A stretch of 64,000 nt of DNA, from the NCBI GenBank assembly GCA_036389675.1, contig DASVWI010000018.1:62001-126000 (forward strand), read 5' to 3'. Origin of the DNA: DASQYE01 sp036389675. GTDB lineage: Bacteria; Acidobacteriota; Blastocatellia; Pyrinomonadales; Pyrinomonadaceae. How positions within the stretch are numbered: position 1 is the first letter of the stretch; every line of letters starts with the position of its first letter. Both the position numbers and the translations under genes were made by a program. The notes under the pieces are model-generated. The model saw nothing but the letters and a program-made list of their open reading frames with translations, was not told the origin of the DNA and did not search any database. Shown here piece by piece: positions 26,901-35,369 of the stretch.

Positions 26901-27787
26901 GATTGAAACGCCGGAGCGATCTCTTCGAAGGTCGCCGTCGTTTCGATGGCATCGACCTTCAGTTTCTCCAACTGATCACCGGCAAGCTGGAGCGCTGCGG
27001 TGAGCTTGTCCGCGCCCTCGATCTTGATGCCGCTGGCTCCACGTAGCTCCGCCAGGCTCGCGATCAAACTCGCGATGCCCAGCTTCGTCTGCTCCAGATT
27101 TGAGTTGTAATCGACGCCGAATCTGAGGAGCGGCAGAAGCGCCACAGTCAGCGCCGCCACGCCGACAGTGGCCAGAAGTCCTAATCCGGCGACGAGAGCG
27201 AAGACGGCGGCCCCCAGTGCGACAACGCCCGCGGTGAGCCCTGTAACGGCCAGCCCCGTGGTGCCGAGCGCCGCGCCTGCTCCGCCGAGACCGGGGATCA
27301 GCCCTGTGATCTTGCCGCCCACATCGCCCAGCACGTCGCCGAGCGCACTGAAACCGCCTTTGACGGCTGCGCCGACCTGCGTGGCCAGTTCTGTCCCCTT
27401 CTCCACGACAGCAGAGATCGCGCCACGCACTCCTCCTACTTTCTGAACCAGCCCCGACGCGGCAGAGCTGATCTTGTCGAAGGTGAGTCCTATATCCTTG
27501 GCGAGCTTGATAGCCTCCAGACCTTTGACAACGACGCCCAAGAACGTGCCTAATTTTTGGAGCTTGCTCGGCTCGACCTTCTCGACCGCGGCGGAGAGAT
27601 TACGAATCTCCCCTGCGAGCTGTCGGACTTCGCTCGTGTGCTGTTTGGAAAAGGATTTATCGAGTGAGATGCCCTGCGCATTGGTGGTGCGCAGGGTCTG
27701 GATGGCGCGGGATAACGCGCGCACGTCGTCGAGGCCCTTGACGAGTGCGGCGATTTTGACTTTTATTTCCTGATCGAGCTCTGACAT
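23909..27787 (-). CDS. Tail tape-measure protein
   Basis: This 1292-aa protein has the tape-measure plan: a long N-terminal helical region, hydrophobic segments at about residues 120-240 ('AALGTTGLAVTGLTAGVVALGAAVFALVAG'), and then a central charged coiled coil (about 640-1000). Gly/Gln/Ser-rich stretches follow. By the usual rule of about 1.5 Angstrom per residue it would specify a tail near 190 nm (inference). It is preceded by the G/GT chaperone pair. Confidence 0.9.
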   Translation of the reverse strand: MSELDQEIKVKIAALVKGLDDVRALSRAIQTLRTTNAQGISLDKSFSKQHTSEVRQLAGEIRNLSAAVEKVEPSKLQKLGTFLGVVVKGLEAIKLAKDIGLTFDKISSAASGLVQKVGGVRGAISAVVEKGTELATQVGAAVKGGFSALGDVLGDVGGKITGLIPGLGGAGAALGTTGLAVTGLTAGVVALGAAVFALVAGLGLLATVGVAALTVALLPLLRFGVDYNSNLEQTKLGIASLIASLAELRGASGIKIEGADKLTAALQLAGDQLEKLKVDAIETTATFEEIAPAFQSAIGPGLSAGLSLDQVREIVIQITQAAGAMGVPFNQLNQEVRAILEGNIDNNARIAKALGISEKMVKQWKQQGTLAEELGKRLEQFKKAGDQAALSFSGLTSNLQEAFNVFAGQATERAFNALKERFKNLLPQLFDFKNARLDRSFTALSDLIDGLFVRAIGVAGDFIQFVINGVKSISRFIDENRTQINQILDLMAETGSHLVQIAATLVRVTAGFLASKAAMELIRVGVILINFTLLQLEVLTKSIAFSFQAMSTIVGGSFLASLRGALLVAQGIAGALGFASAKAEGIKSTGEGKQKSLGGLTPAITASGVPTAPAGGKGSKSDKANQERIRQLELLAREAERIYRNETEKAENEYNKRLISLRDFVVKEKAAEQKRFEAKRDAINAQKRLVDAGKQAELDQQLVELQDEKDRAIRRIEQDAKNKELEATRERERRLLEIYDTVGRQRIERIQDLADQRVLSTKTAESLIGDIELAALDRKKLLLRQELERAGQNLEEQKKINGELGLLEVERGAKVEEVERRIATARRRELEERRAFVEHLRELEDQNTRDALEVGQARIDDMERLGESRDRIMRAQIEHDVADEILRHKNALEAIAREFDEGIKRAEGLEELNRLYDAIQVKRQIAQQRHEDELTRIQARAEEERRRRIIDNLKQVASQLTQIFQSAVQRGLDEGFKGFFKEIVRGFADMLKQMALMLIESELLKLLAKVFGVQLPGQQQQQGGGLGGVLGGILGTIFKGIFGGGSKQSGPLDTTGVPLGNEKGIGSEDSSKAFEVVGSFIANHIDFGAGKTVHSIDDGANQTSTGLDRVVEGTRNIIAAIYNTAPPEVSLIGKLLTAGLQAFGQSLGSKGSGAKSGGEEARQPPTLKTRRASGGLVDGPGTETSDSIPAWLSKREFVVKARSVRSVGVGVLRYINSFGRLPQSRFASGGLVGATLPEPQAVNGAGQVIQFTQKNTFVTPDAKSFKEARGVHERELARATRRGFARFSPQTT

Positions 27788-27795
27788 CGGGCCCC

Positions 27796-28430
27796 TTACG
27801 TGAGAAGTGTCCTGGCGAACTCTTCAACCGCCTTCGCCTCGCCCCACATGCCGAGCCTCGTAATTTCGAGCTGTAGCAGGAGGCGCTGGCGTTCTCTGTC
27901 CGCAGCCGCCTCTGAAAAAGCCTTTAGCTGGGCGAGGCTGTACTCACGGACGGCGTCGAGGGAGTGGCCGTTGGCGATGAGTTGTTCGACAGTAGCTGCC
28001 CAACCTGCGGGAACAGCTCCTCGATGGTCGTCCAGAGGGGACTGAATGCCTCCGTCATCGCCCCCTGGTTCTCCACGAAAAAATCCAGATTCACCTTGAA
28101 GACCGCGCCGAACAGGTTGGCAGCATCAACGAGGTTGAGCTTGTTGATCGTCTCGCTGGGCAGGGCCGTGGCGATCTGAAGCATCCGCAGCGCCGGAGCG
28201 CCGCCGCGGAGCATGATCTTGATCGGATCAACATTCTGAAGAATCTTGCCAGTCAGATCTTTCACTTCCACGACGCCGCGCTCACGCAGCTCGTCAATAC
28301 AGTCGAGCACGTCGGCGAACTGCCGCAGCACAAGAGGAGAGAGGGAGATCGTCTTGTCGTCGATGACGATCTCCTCGCGATACGTACCGATTGCTCGCGC
28401 GAGCTTCGCGCCTGGTTTTTCTTTCTGCAC
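27796..28430 (-). CDS. Tail assembly chaperones G and GT (-1 frameshift product)
   Basis: The zero-frame product G is 168 aa and stops at 27924. A perfect slippery heptamer T-TTT-TTC lies in frame at 28083-28077 (within 'NLDFFVENQ'). From there the -1 frame is open, without a stop, to TAA at 27796, and encodes 'RGEPGGDDGGIQSPLDDHRG' and later 'EQLIANGHSLDAVREYSLAQL', a natural-looking extension. The fused GT product would be about 211 aa. Lambda-type siphoviruses make such G and GT chaperones to load the tape measure. The tape-measure ATG follows 8 bp later. Confidence 0.88.
28077..28083 (-). other. Slippery heptamer TTTTTTC for -1 ribosomal frameshift
   Basis: In zero frame the codons are GAT TTT TTC GTG, giving X XXY YYZ = T TTT TTC, so both tRNAs can re-pair after a -1 slip. 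A GC-rich stretch follows, which could provide the stimulatory RNA structure. Confidence 0.82.
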
Positions 28431-28475
28431 TGCTTCGTCAACCTTTCAAAGAGAGAGTTAGTCAGACACCGCTTC

Positions 28476-29258
28476 TTAGAGCGGATCGTCCACGTAGACC
28501 CAGCGTCCGAATCCGCCGAAGGCCGTGTTGTCCACCCGCGTCGAGTCGCGCAGCACATCGCCTTCGATCTCGAACGAACTGACTTCGGTCGTGATCAGAG
28601 CGAGGGATTTCGCCGGGTCGAAGGTGACGCGATAGAACTCTCCATCGCCCTTTGCGAATGGACTGCGCGTGGTGTTGAGCCCCTGGAGCCACACGAAATA
28701 CTCAGGGTTGGTTCCCGTCAGCATCGTCACGGCCTTGGTCAGGGCGTAGCTGTACTGCGCTTTGAATGGCTGCGTGTAGGAGCCGAGCGAGAGAATCTTG
28801 ATGAGCCCGCGATCCGCGTCCACGATCTCGTAGTCGGTATCGAGCACAAGTGTCGCAGCCGAACCGGCGGAGTCTTTCAGCACGAACGAGGAGACGTTCT
28901 TTTTCTGCAAGCGAACGTAGTCACCAACGACGAGCCCGGTCGGAAAGGTGTCGTAGTTGCTGCCCGAGTAGCTGCCCGACGCCTGGTTAGCGTTCTCACC
29001 GGAGAGCAGGAGTCGAAGATTCGCTTGCTGGATGTCGCGCAGCGAGATCGACATTTTGCCTTTCTTCGCCTTCCGCCGGGTCAACATAGTGAGATCATTG
29101 CCGGAGGAGCTTTCCTGCACCTCTTCCTTCTCCACTTCCATGTTGACGTCCAGTTTCGGCGTCTCCCCCACGTAGTAGAAGGCCCCCGGATTGCCGTTCG
29201 AGTCCCGCAGCGCCATCATGATTTTGCCGCGACCGCTAAAAAGATTGTCCTGAAACAT
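28476..29258 (-). CDS. Major tail tube protein (probable)
   Basis: The 260-aa beta-rich protein starts 'MFQDNLFSGRGKIMMALRDSNGNPGAFYYVGETPKLDVNMEVEKEE', consistent with tail-tube subunits. It lies immediately upstream of the G/GT gene, where the tube gene is nearly always found. The assignment combines position and composition. Confidence 0.8.
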   Translation of the reverse strand: MFQDNLFSGRGKIMMALRDSNGNPGAFYYVGETPKLDVNMEVEKEEVQESSSGNDLTMLTRRKAKKGKMSISLRDIQQANLRLLLSGENANQASGSYSGSNYDTFPTGLVVGDYVRLQKKNVSSFVLKDSAGSAATLVLDTDYEIVDADRGLIKILSLGSYTQPFKAQYSYALTKAVTMLTGTNPEYFVWLQGLNTTRSPFAKGDGEFYRVTFDPAKSLALITTEVSSFEIEGDVLRDSTRVDNTAFGGFGRWVYVDDPL

Positions 29259-29283
29259 TGTCTAAACCTCTCTGCTAAATTTG

Positions 29284-29727
29284 TTAGTTGGCCCACCCCA
29301 TGGTGTCGTACTCGACGACGAATTCCATTCGCGCCCCGCCGAGCCAGTTGCCTTGCGCGTCCGTCATGATCTGCTCACGGCGCGGCAATGTGCGCGCCGC
29401 CAGCCCTCCCCAGGTCGGATCTACTCCGATTGCCTTGACCACGTCTGCCAGGGCTTTGCGCGCCTCCGTGGCCTGCTCTGCCGACTCCTGGATGACGAGA
29501 TCGAGAATGACGTTCAGGTGATGCCGGTGCATCAGGCTGTCCTTATCGGGCAGCGTGACCTCGTCGACCGGATCACGAAGACTCTGTGCAGGCAGTCCGT
29601 CCGCCGGGATTTCCGTCGTCCTCCACTCGTGGACCTGATTGCCTATGTTCGTCGCGTAGCCACCGGCGGTCGTGATCGCCGAAAAGCGCGTCTTCATCGC
29701 ATCGATGATTTGCTGTCGTCTGCTCAT
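29284..29727 (-). CDS. Tail terminator / head-tail completion protein
   Basis: The 147-aa protein begins 'MSRRQQIIDAMKTRFSAITTAGGYATNIGNQVHEWR' and ends 'WLGGARMEFVVEYDTMGWAN', which resembles gpU-like tail terminators that cap the tail and accept the head. Its start overlaps the stop of the upstream gene by 4 bp. Confidence 0.72.
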   Translation of the reverse strand: MSRRQQIIDAMKTRFSAITTAGGYATNIGNQVHEWRTTEIPADGLPAQSLRDPVDEVTLPDKDSLMHRHHLNVILDLVIQESAEQATEARKALADVVKAIGVDPTWGGLAARTLPRREQIMTDAQGNWLGGARMEFVVEYDTMGWAN

Positions 29728-30029
29728 GGCTTCAGCTTCACTGTGGAGATGCCAGTGCCGTCCTGGTGCGGCGTACCGATCACGCGGTAAGTGGTCGCCC
29801 CGATCGTGACCTTGTAGCCGTCCTTCATATCCGAAACGTCAACGCTCCGAGCGATGATGAAGGGTGCGTCTGCCTCGACCGTTTCAGCGAACATTTGAGC
29901 GTCCTGATTCGGGTCGTTGAAGATCACGTTCGCATTGCGGATCACTGTGCCGTTCGACTGCTTCAAAGCAGCGACGACGGCGAACTCTTCTGTATCAAAG
30001 AACTGGGTCAGGTCTTCCGCGAATGCCAT
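29724..30029 (-). CDS. Head-tail joining protein
   Basis: The 101-aa protein with 'MAFAEDLTQFFDTEEFAVVAAL' and the C-terminal 'YKVTIGATTYRVIGTPHQDGTGISTVKL' resembles the lambda FII-like attachment proteins. The order capsid, this gene, tail terminator, tail tube is canonical. Confidence 0.72.
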   Translation of the reverse strand: MAFAEDLTQFFDTEEFAVVAALKQSNGTVIRNANVIFNDPNQDAQMFAETVEADAPFIIARSVDVSDMKDGYKVTIGATTYRVIGTPHQDGTGISTVKLKP

Positions 30030-30143
30030 TTGAAAGCGCCCTTCCCCTGAAAGTGATCCGGGCCGGAGACCCTCCGCAGAAAACCTCAGCGGCTCTCCCC
30101 TTCCGCTGTCGAGGTTTCCACTTTTTCCGGCCCGGAAGCCTGA

Positions 30144-30608
30144 TTAAGCGTAAAGCTCCGCCGCGAGTCCGCGCTCAGTTGCCGAGTTCGGCAGTTCCTT
30201 AGCGTTAGAGAGCCACGCTTCCGCCACCACAAAGCTTCCGGCAGTGCCGTCGCCGCCGGTGGCCACCAGTTTGAGGTAGCGCTTTCTGCCGTTTCCGAGC
30301 CTGATGTGGAACGAATAAGTCTTGTTGTCGTCGGATGCGCCCGGCAGTATGCCGTCGGTCGAGTAGTCGAGGCCGTCGATGTCGGTATAACCGGAGCCCG
30401 AAGTATCCGACTCCTGAATCTTGAGCGCCGTCAGGCCGATGTCGGTCGCGCCGACTCTCACGTGCACGTCGCACTCTTCGAAGCCGAGCGTGTCGATCTC
30501 CGTCGTAGTGATGGAGGCGTTGTCAACTATGGCAGCCGGCTCGATCACCTGGACGCGCTTGATTGCCTGTGTTCCGTTCATGATTTCTATCCTCGTCTGA
30601 ATCGTCAA
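30144..30608 (-). CDS. Head decoration-type or other virion protein
   Basis: The 154-aa protein (or 145 aa from an internal ATG, 'MNGTQAIKRVQV') is beta-rich: 'DVHVRVGATDIGLTALKIQESDTSGSGYTDI'. It sits right after the capsid gene, as capsid decoration proteins do. No specific family is recognised. Confidence 0.6.
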   Translation of the reverse strand: MTIQTRIEIMNGTQAIKRVQVIEPAAIVDNASITTTEIDTLGFEECDVHVRVGATDIGLTALKIQESDTSGSGYTDIDGLDYSTDGILPGASDDNKTYSFHIRLGNGRKRYLKLVATGGDGTAGSFVVAEAWLSNAKELPNSATERGLAAELYA

Positions 30609-30681
30609 AAACTTTTGTGGAAAAGGGGCGGGCCCGGCCCCTCTCGATCACTTGCCTGCCCGCCGTCCCCTCCGCTGAAAA

Positions 30682-32622
30682 TTAGCTCGCCGCAGTGATC
30701 AGCCCGACCACGGGGCCCGCCTCACGATCGTCAGCGCTCGCCGCCGCGTTGCCGACCGAGTGGACGTTGATGTCTACGCGCTCCGTGCCCTTGATCTCGA
30801 TCTCGTCAGAGCGGAAACGCGAGTGCTCCGAGAGCGCGATCGTCGTGTCGCGGCGTGAGCCCAGGCTCGCGGCCTTGGCCAGATCGCCCAGCAGGGCGCA
30901 GACCTGGCTGTTGGCTGCCGACTTCGGCATCGCCTGCGAAAACTCGACGTCGTAGCCCATGAACCTTTTGGTGCGCGAGCTCTCGATCTCAGCCGCCGTG
31001 ACACCGCCCGAGGCGAGCATCACTTTGACCATCACGTTGTAGTAGAAGGAGCGGTGCACGAACCACTTCGCCATCGGAGTGTCGGCGTACTCGGGAAGCA
31101 ACCCGACGACCGCTTCGAAGTCTTCAAGAAGGAGTTCCGAGTAGGCGTTGCCTGCGCCGACGTGCAGCCCGGCGATATTACCGATGGTGCCAGAGAGTCC
31201 TTTGAGCTTCGAGCGCACGCCGACGATCCCGCCATAGGCGGAAGTGCCGTCGCCGTTGAAGCCGCACTGGTCTTCTTTCTGTGCGAAGGCATAGCCGATC
31301 TCTCCGGCCAGGTCGTCGCCCATGTTGATCGCGGCGTCCTCAGTGATCTCGCTCGACATGCGCGCCAGTACCATCAGCTTCTTCGCACGCAGTCCGACGC
31401 GATCCCAGCCCTTCTCCGACTCCGTACCCTCATCGCCTTCGTCGACGAAGTAAGCGGTCAGGCCGCCGGTGCGGCGCGGGTCGGAGCGAACATCGCCAGC
31501 CATCGGGACGATCTTCGCGTTGCGGCGGAAAACACCGTAAGTCTCCCTGAGATCGATGAGGTCGTTGCCGAACTCTTCGGGAACCAGGAAGCCGCCCTTC
31601 TCGTTGACGCTTTCGACCTGCCCGCGTACGAGCGTGATGCCGTGTGCGCGGCAGTACTCGGCGGATCGGGACATGCCCAGAGGGCCTCCCAGAAACCACT
31701 GGGCGAAGCGGTAGGCCCGCTCCTCAGCGCCCTCGCCTTTGAAATTGCGAAGCGTGCCGTAGCGCGTGATCACGCGTGCTGGCTGACTGCCGCCGTTGCG
31801 CGTAGCAACCACAGCCGGATCCTCTTTGGGCGTCGTCGTCTGAGCTTGTTTGCGCTTGGCGGCGATGGCCGTTCTGAGCGCCGTTAAGTCCTTGCCTTCG
31901 GCTGCCAGGTCGCGAGCCAGATCTTCTTCACCGAAGATCGTGCCGTAGTCGATCAGTTCCTGCGCGCGCTCGATCGCCGTCGGCTCGCTTATGTTCGAAT
32001 TCTCTTTGGGCTCCATTGCTGTCCTCACTTCGATAGGTGTGTTATTGGTGGCGCGCTCGACGGCGCTTGAAATTTGCTGCGGTTGTTCTTCTTCGCTCGT
32101 CTCATCCAGCGCGCGGCCAACGCCAACGGAGATGTCTGCGGCAATCGGCTCAAGCGAGCCTTCGAAGGGCTCCCACTTCGTCGCTCGATAGATGTCCTCG
32201 CCGTCTTTCGACTCTTCGAGCACCATTTCGTGAACGATGAAGCCGAGCGATGTCGTCGTGCGGATGCCGTCCACGACGTCCTGAAAAATCTCGGAGCCGA
32301 ATGTGCTGCGGGAAAAACGAGACGTGCCGCGCAGTTTCCCGTCAGCCACCTTTGGCTGCTCGATGACCCCGGCCTGCATCCTGCGATCGTGGCAGACGAG
32401 CAGGGGCGCGCCGGCTTTGAACCGGTCGAGCACCACTGCCTTACTGGACATGTCGAGGATGAGTTTGCCGAACCAGTGCTCGATCGGAAGGTCCGAAGCG
32501 AAGGACATCTCGGCGGTGCGCTTCTCCTCGTCAATCGTCATCTCTGCGCGATTGAGTGAGAGCGTTGTGCGCTGGCGCGTGCCGATAATGCTCTGCGGAT
32601 CTTTGTTCGCTTTGTCTGTCAT
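30682..32622 (-). CDS. Fused prohead protease / HK97-fold major capsid protein
   Basis: From ATG 32622 the protein is 646 aa. Residues about 20-190 form a prohead-protease-like domain with 'GAPLLVCHDRRMQAGVI' (His78 of the catalytic site) and 'IRTTTSLGFIVHEM' (Ser125). A Gln/Glu-rich linker (about 195-285) includes a scaffold-like helical segment. The remainder, starting near 'SRSAEYCRAHGITLVRGQVES', is an HK97-type capsid with 'GGFLVPEEFGNDLI'. In most phages these are separate genes. The longer in-frame start at 32769 overlaps the portal gene and adds unrelated residues. Confidence 0.85.
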   Translation of the reverse strand: MTDKANKDPQSIIGTRQRTTLSLNRAEMTIDEEKRTAEMSFASDLPIEHWFGKLILDMSSKAVVLDRFKAGAPLLVCHDRRMQAGVIEQPKVADGKLRGTSRFSRSTFGSEIFQDVVDGIRTTTSLGFIVHEMVLEESKDGEDIYRATKWEPFEGSLEPIAADISVGVGRALDETSEEEQPQQISSAVERATNNTPIEVRTAMEPKENSNISEPTAIERAQELIDYGTIFGEEDLARDLAAEGKDLTALRTAIAAKRKQAQTTTPKEDPAVVATRNGGSQPARVITRYGTLRNFKGEGAEERAYRFAQWFLGGPLGMSRSAEYCRAHGITLVRGQVESVNEKGGFLVPEEFGNDLIDLRETYGVFRRNAKIVPMAGDVRSDPRRTGGLTAYFVDEGDEGTESEKGWDRVGLRAKKLMVLARMSSEITEDAAINMGDDLAGEIGYAFAQKEDQCGFNGDGTSAYGGIVGVRSKLKGLSGTIGNIAGLHVGAGNAYSELLLEDFEAVVGLLPEYADTPMAKWFVHRSFYYNVMVKVMLASGGVTAAEIESSRTKRFMGYDVEFSQAMPKSAANSQVCALLGDLAKAASLGSRRDTTIALSEHSRFRSDEIEIKGTERVDINVHSVGNAAASADDREAGPVVGLITAAS

Positions 32623-32710
32623 ATTCGCTTCCGGCTTTGAAAGAGCGATCTCTTTCGTGCCGGAGATGAATATGGCAGAGCGCGAAAAGGTTTTTCCGAA
32701 TAAGAGGATT

Positions 32711-34282
32711 TCAGGAGTTCTGCTCGTCTTCAGGATCGAGCGCTGAGGGTGCTGCCGGGGTCTTCTCATGCCGCAGCTTGACGCCGTATTTGTCGGCCAG
32801 ATCCTGCTCTTCTTTCATCAGGATGAGCTTCTCCTCGAAATCTTCACCCTGCTCGGCGAGAATGTCGGTGTGAGTGGCCAGAGCGTTGTCGAGCGCCCCG
32901 ACATTGGCTTCCATATCCTTCTTCGGATCCACCCACGCCCATCCCCTCGGCCTCCAGACCGGCTCCGAGACTCTCTGCAGGTCGCGGGGCCGCAGGTTAA
33001 GGACTCCCGTGAGCATGGACGATTTAAGCCAGGCGATATAGACGCGGCGGCAGAAGTGTTCGATGACGAATGCCTGCAAAGAACGCCAGATGTCTCGCTC
33101 TTCAAGAAGTCCTGCTCTGATCGAGGAAAAGTTGACACCCTCCAGATCATTCGCCAGCGAGCAGTAGCTCACGTCGAGCCCTGTGGACACGCCGCGCAGC
33201 ATGGCCTTGACGAAGCCCGTCACGTTCGCGTTCGGATGTTGCGGATCGAACGCCTCGAACGTATAACCGGGCGCCAGCTCCTGAAATGTACCGGGCGAGA
33301 CGCCATCAATCATTGGGTGATCGCCGTCCGTGGCTTCTCCGGGAACTCCCGTCAACGGGTCTGCTGCCGGTGGAATGAAGAAGCCCATCTTGCTCGCGCC
33401 GATTCTGGCGGCGATCAGTTCGGCCTCTTCGTAAGCTCCGAGGATGTGGAGCCTCATCATGGCCGTATGTGCCCACGGCACGCCGCGCGTCTGCGTATCG
33501 TCTCCGCTGTTCTCGTCATCCATCAGAAAACAATGAATCATCTCTTCGGCGGGGACGCGCGTGCGCCTGCGCATCGAAGGCCTAGACCTGAGCGCATACT
33601 CATCGACGGGCGGAGTTAGCCAGTACGCCACCGGCTTATCGTCGTCGTTGATTTCGACGGACATAATGACGCGGTTGCCGCCGGGCAGCGTTTCGTTGTA
33701 ATGCTCGTCGAGCCAGTTGACGTCAATAAATTTGAGTGAAAAACCAAAAGGATTGTCGGCACTGATCATGCGCACCAGCGCCTCGCCGTCGCGCGCTAGT
33801 GTCGAGACGAATTTGCGCAGGGCATCTCTCCACGAGAGCTTGCCGTTGACGGACGCGTTTTCGGCGTGCGACCACGTGGCCCAGGCTTCCTCGATCTGCC
33901 GGTTAAGAAGGCTATCCATCTCACCCCGCGTATTTTTGGCTCTCACCTGCAGCTTGATGCCAGAGGGCCCGACGACGTTGGTGCGTACCATCGAGAGGAA
34001 TTTCTTGATGTGATCGTTGTTCCGCGCCAGATCGCGCACGCGTGCTCGCATGATGCGAAGGCTGCGATAGATCTCCCAGCGCGAAGATCGCGGAATAGTT
34101 GTCCAGTCATTGGTCAGGCGGTCGACCCGCGCGGCTTGGTAAGTGCGTTGCATAGACTGAGCCTTGCGGCGCGCGAGCGCGGCCTGCTGTGTGAGAGCGG
34201 CCTGCTCCGCTTCGCGTTCGTGCCGGCGTCTCTCTGCAACCACTTGCGACATCGGGGGCAAGTTGAGCCCAAGCTTGATCAT
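32711..34282 (-). CDS. Portal protein, lambda gpB family
   Basis: The 523-aa protein has the lambda-type portal pattern: 'IYRSLRIMRARVRDLARNNDHIKKFLSMVRTNVVGPSGIKLQVRAK' near the start, 'MIHCFLMDDENSGDDTQTRGVPWAHTAMMRLHILGAYEEAELIAARIGASKMGFF', and 'VSTGLDVSYCSLANDLEGVNFSSIRAGLLEERDIWR'. A dodecameric ring at the capsid vertex would conduct DNA. Its start overlaps the upstream gene by 4 bp. Confidence 0.92.
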   Translation of the reverse strand: MIKLGLNLPPMSQVVAERRRHEREAEQAALTQQAALARRKAQSMQRTYQAARVDRLTNDWTTIPRSSRWEIYRSLRIMRARVRDLARNNDHIKKFLSMVRTNVVGPSGIKLQVRAKNTRGEMDSLLNRQIEEAWATWSHAENASVNGKLSWRDALRKFVSTLARDGEALVRMISADNPFGFSLKFIDVNWLDEHYNETLPGGNRVIMSVEINDDDKPVAYWLTPPVDEYALRSRPSMRRRTRVPAEEMIHCFLMDDENSGDDTQTRGVPWAHTAMMRLHILGAYEEAELIAARIGASKMGFFIPPAADPLTGVPGEATDGDHPMIDGVSPGTFQELAPGYTFEAFDPQHPNANVTGFVKAMLRGVSTGLDVSYCSLANDLEGVNFSSIRAGLLEERDIWRSLQAFVIEHFCRRVYIAWLKSSMLTGVLNLRPRDLQRVSEPVWRPRGWAWVDPKKDMEANVGALDNALATHTDILAEQGEDFEEKLILMKEEQDLADKYGVKLRHEKTPAAPSALDPEDEQNS

Positions 34283-34677
34283 GACGTGAATTCACCGTTT
34301 CTCAGAAATCCGTGGTAGTCGCCGGAAGCAATCGAACCAGCGCCGGCGGCGCAGGTCTGCCCTTGCTTATCGACTGTAATATTCGGCAGTGAACCATGTC
34401 TCACCCAGCACTTGTGCCCGCCGCGCAGGTAATCTTCCCGGTCAGTGCAGTTCGAACACGGGCCATCAATCATCCAATCATTTCCGTTGGGCAGCTTGAC
34501 GACAAGACAATGGCCGTCTGGCCCACGAAAAGGATCATGCTCAAGGCCGAGCATCCAGTCTGCATACCACATCGCGCCGGGCGGCACCTGGGCCATCGAA
34601 ATGTATTCTTCACCGGTCTCCAGATTCCTCCAGACGCCGTCTTCATCTACTTCGACCATGAAACATTTGACATTCAC
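34279..34677 (-). CDS. Small phage protein of unknown function, DUF-type
   Basis: The 132-aa soluble protein has Cys/His-rich spacing ('PCSNCTDREDYLRGGHKCWVRHG') and ends 'SIASGDYHGFLRNGEFTS'. This looks like a conserved phage hypothetical found between terminase and portal; it may bind zinc. It is translationally coupled on both sides (4-bp overlaps). Confidence 0.7.
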   Translation of the reverse strand: MNVKCFMVEVDEDGVWRNLETGEEYISMAQVPPGAMWYADWMLGLEHDPFRGPDGHCLVVKLPNGNDWMIDGPCSNCTDREDYLRGGHKCWVRHGSLPNITVDKQGQTCAAGAGSIASGDYHGFLRNGEFTS

Positions 34678-35258
34678 GATCTATCGAACCTCACTAAAAT
34701 ATTCTTCATATAGGGAGCGCCCGCTTTGAGCTTCGCCGCCCGCAGCTCTCCTGCGTAGAGTTGTGCGTAGGTCGCTCTTAAAGTGAGTAGTTCGGAGATG
34801 GGAATGCGCTTGAGCTGGCGCGCGCCTGTGCCGGACTGGATCATGTACTCCTGTTGGTCGAGCGTCGCCTTGCCGAGCATCATCGCGTCGATGGCATCAA
34901 GGATCTTCTTGACGGTCGAGCGCGCGTCCACGGTCGTCGCCACTGCTACGCCCACGAAGCCCTGCTTCACCAGTACCGCGCCCTGATCCACCAAGTGCTT
35001 TTCACTGTCCTTCGCCACCCACGCCTGCCAATAGTAAGCGCCCGCGCTCATCTCGGCGGTGACACTCGCCGCGACCGTCACTTCATGAGTATCTCCAGAG
35101 GCTGTGGCCGCGACGTCGAAGCCCTTACCGGCTCCGCGCACATAGTAGGAAAGCGTCCACTCGGATGCCGGGAAATCCGTCAGCACCTTGGTCCATTCGA
35201 GCGTCTCGCCGATGATTATCTCTTGTGGTTCGTAATCAGGAATATTCTCGTGCGACAT
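34674..35258 (-). CDS. Phage head-module protein of unknown function
   Basis: The 194-aa protein has a beta-rich N-terminal half ('WTKVLTDFPASEWTLSYYVRGAGKGFDVAATASGDTHEVTV'). Its C-terminal half is helical, with 'ILDAIDAMMLGKATLDQQEYMIQSGTGARQLKRI' as in proteins found next to portal genes. It sits 111 bp after the large terminase. Function is not established. Confidence 0.65.
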   Translation of the reverse strand: MSHENIPDYEPQEIIIGETLEWTKVLTDFPASEWTLSYYVRGAGKGFDVAATASGDTHEVTVAASVTAEMSAGAYYWQAWVAKDSEKHLVDQGAVLVKQGFVGVAVATTVDARSTVKKILDAIDAMMLGKATLDQQEYMIQSGTGARQLKRIPISELLTLRATYAQLYAGELRAAKLKAGAPYMKNILVRFDRS

Positions 35259-35369
35259 CGATCATCTCCGGGGCACACATATCTGAGCGCCGGGAGTAAC
35301 TATCGCACTTCGAAACACGGTTTTTCTGAATTGAGAGAATATGAGGGATGCGAGATGGCTAATATTGGA

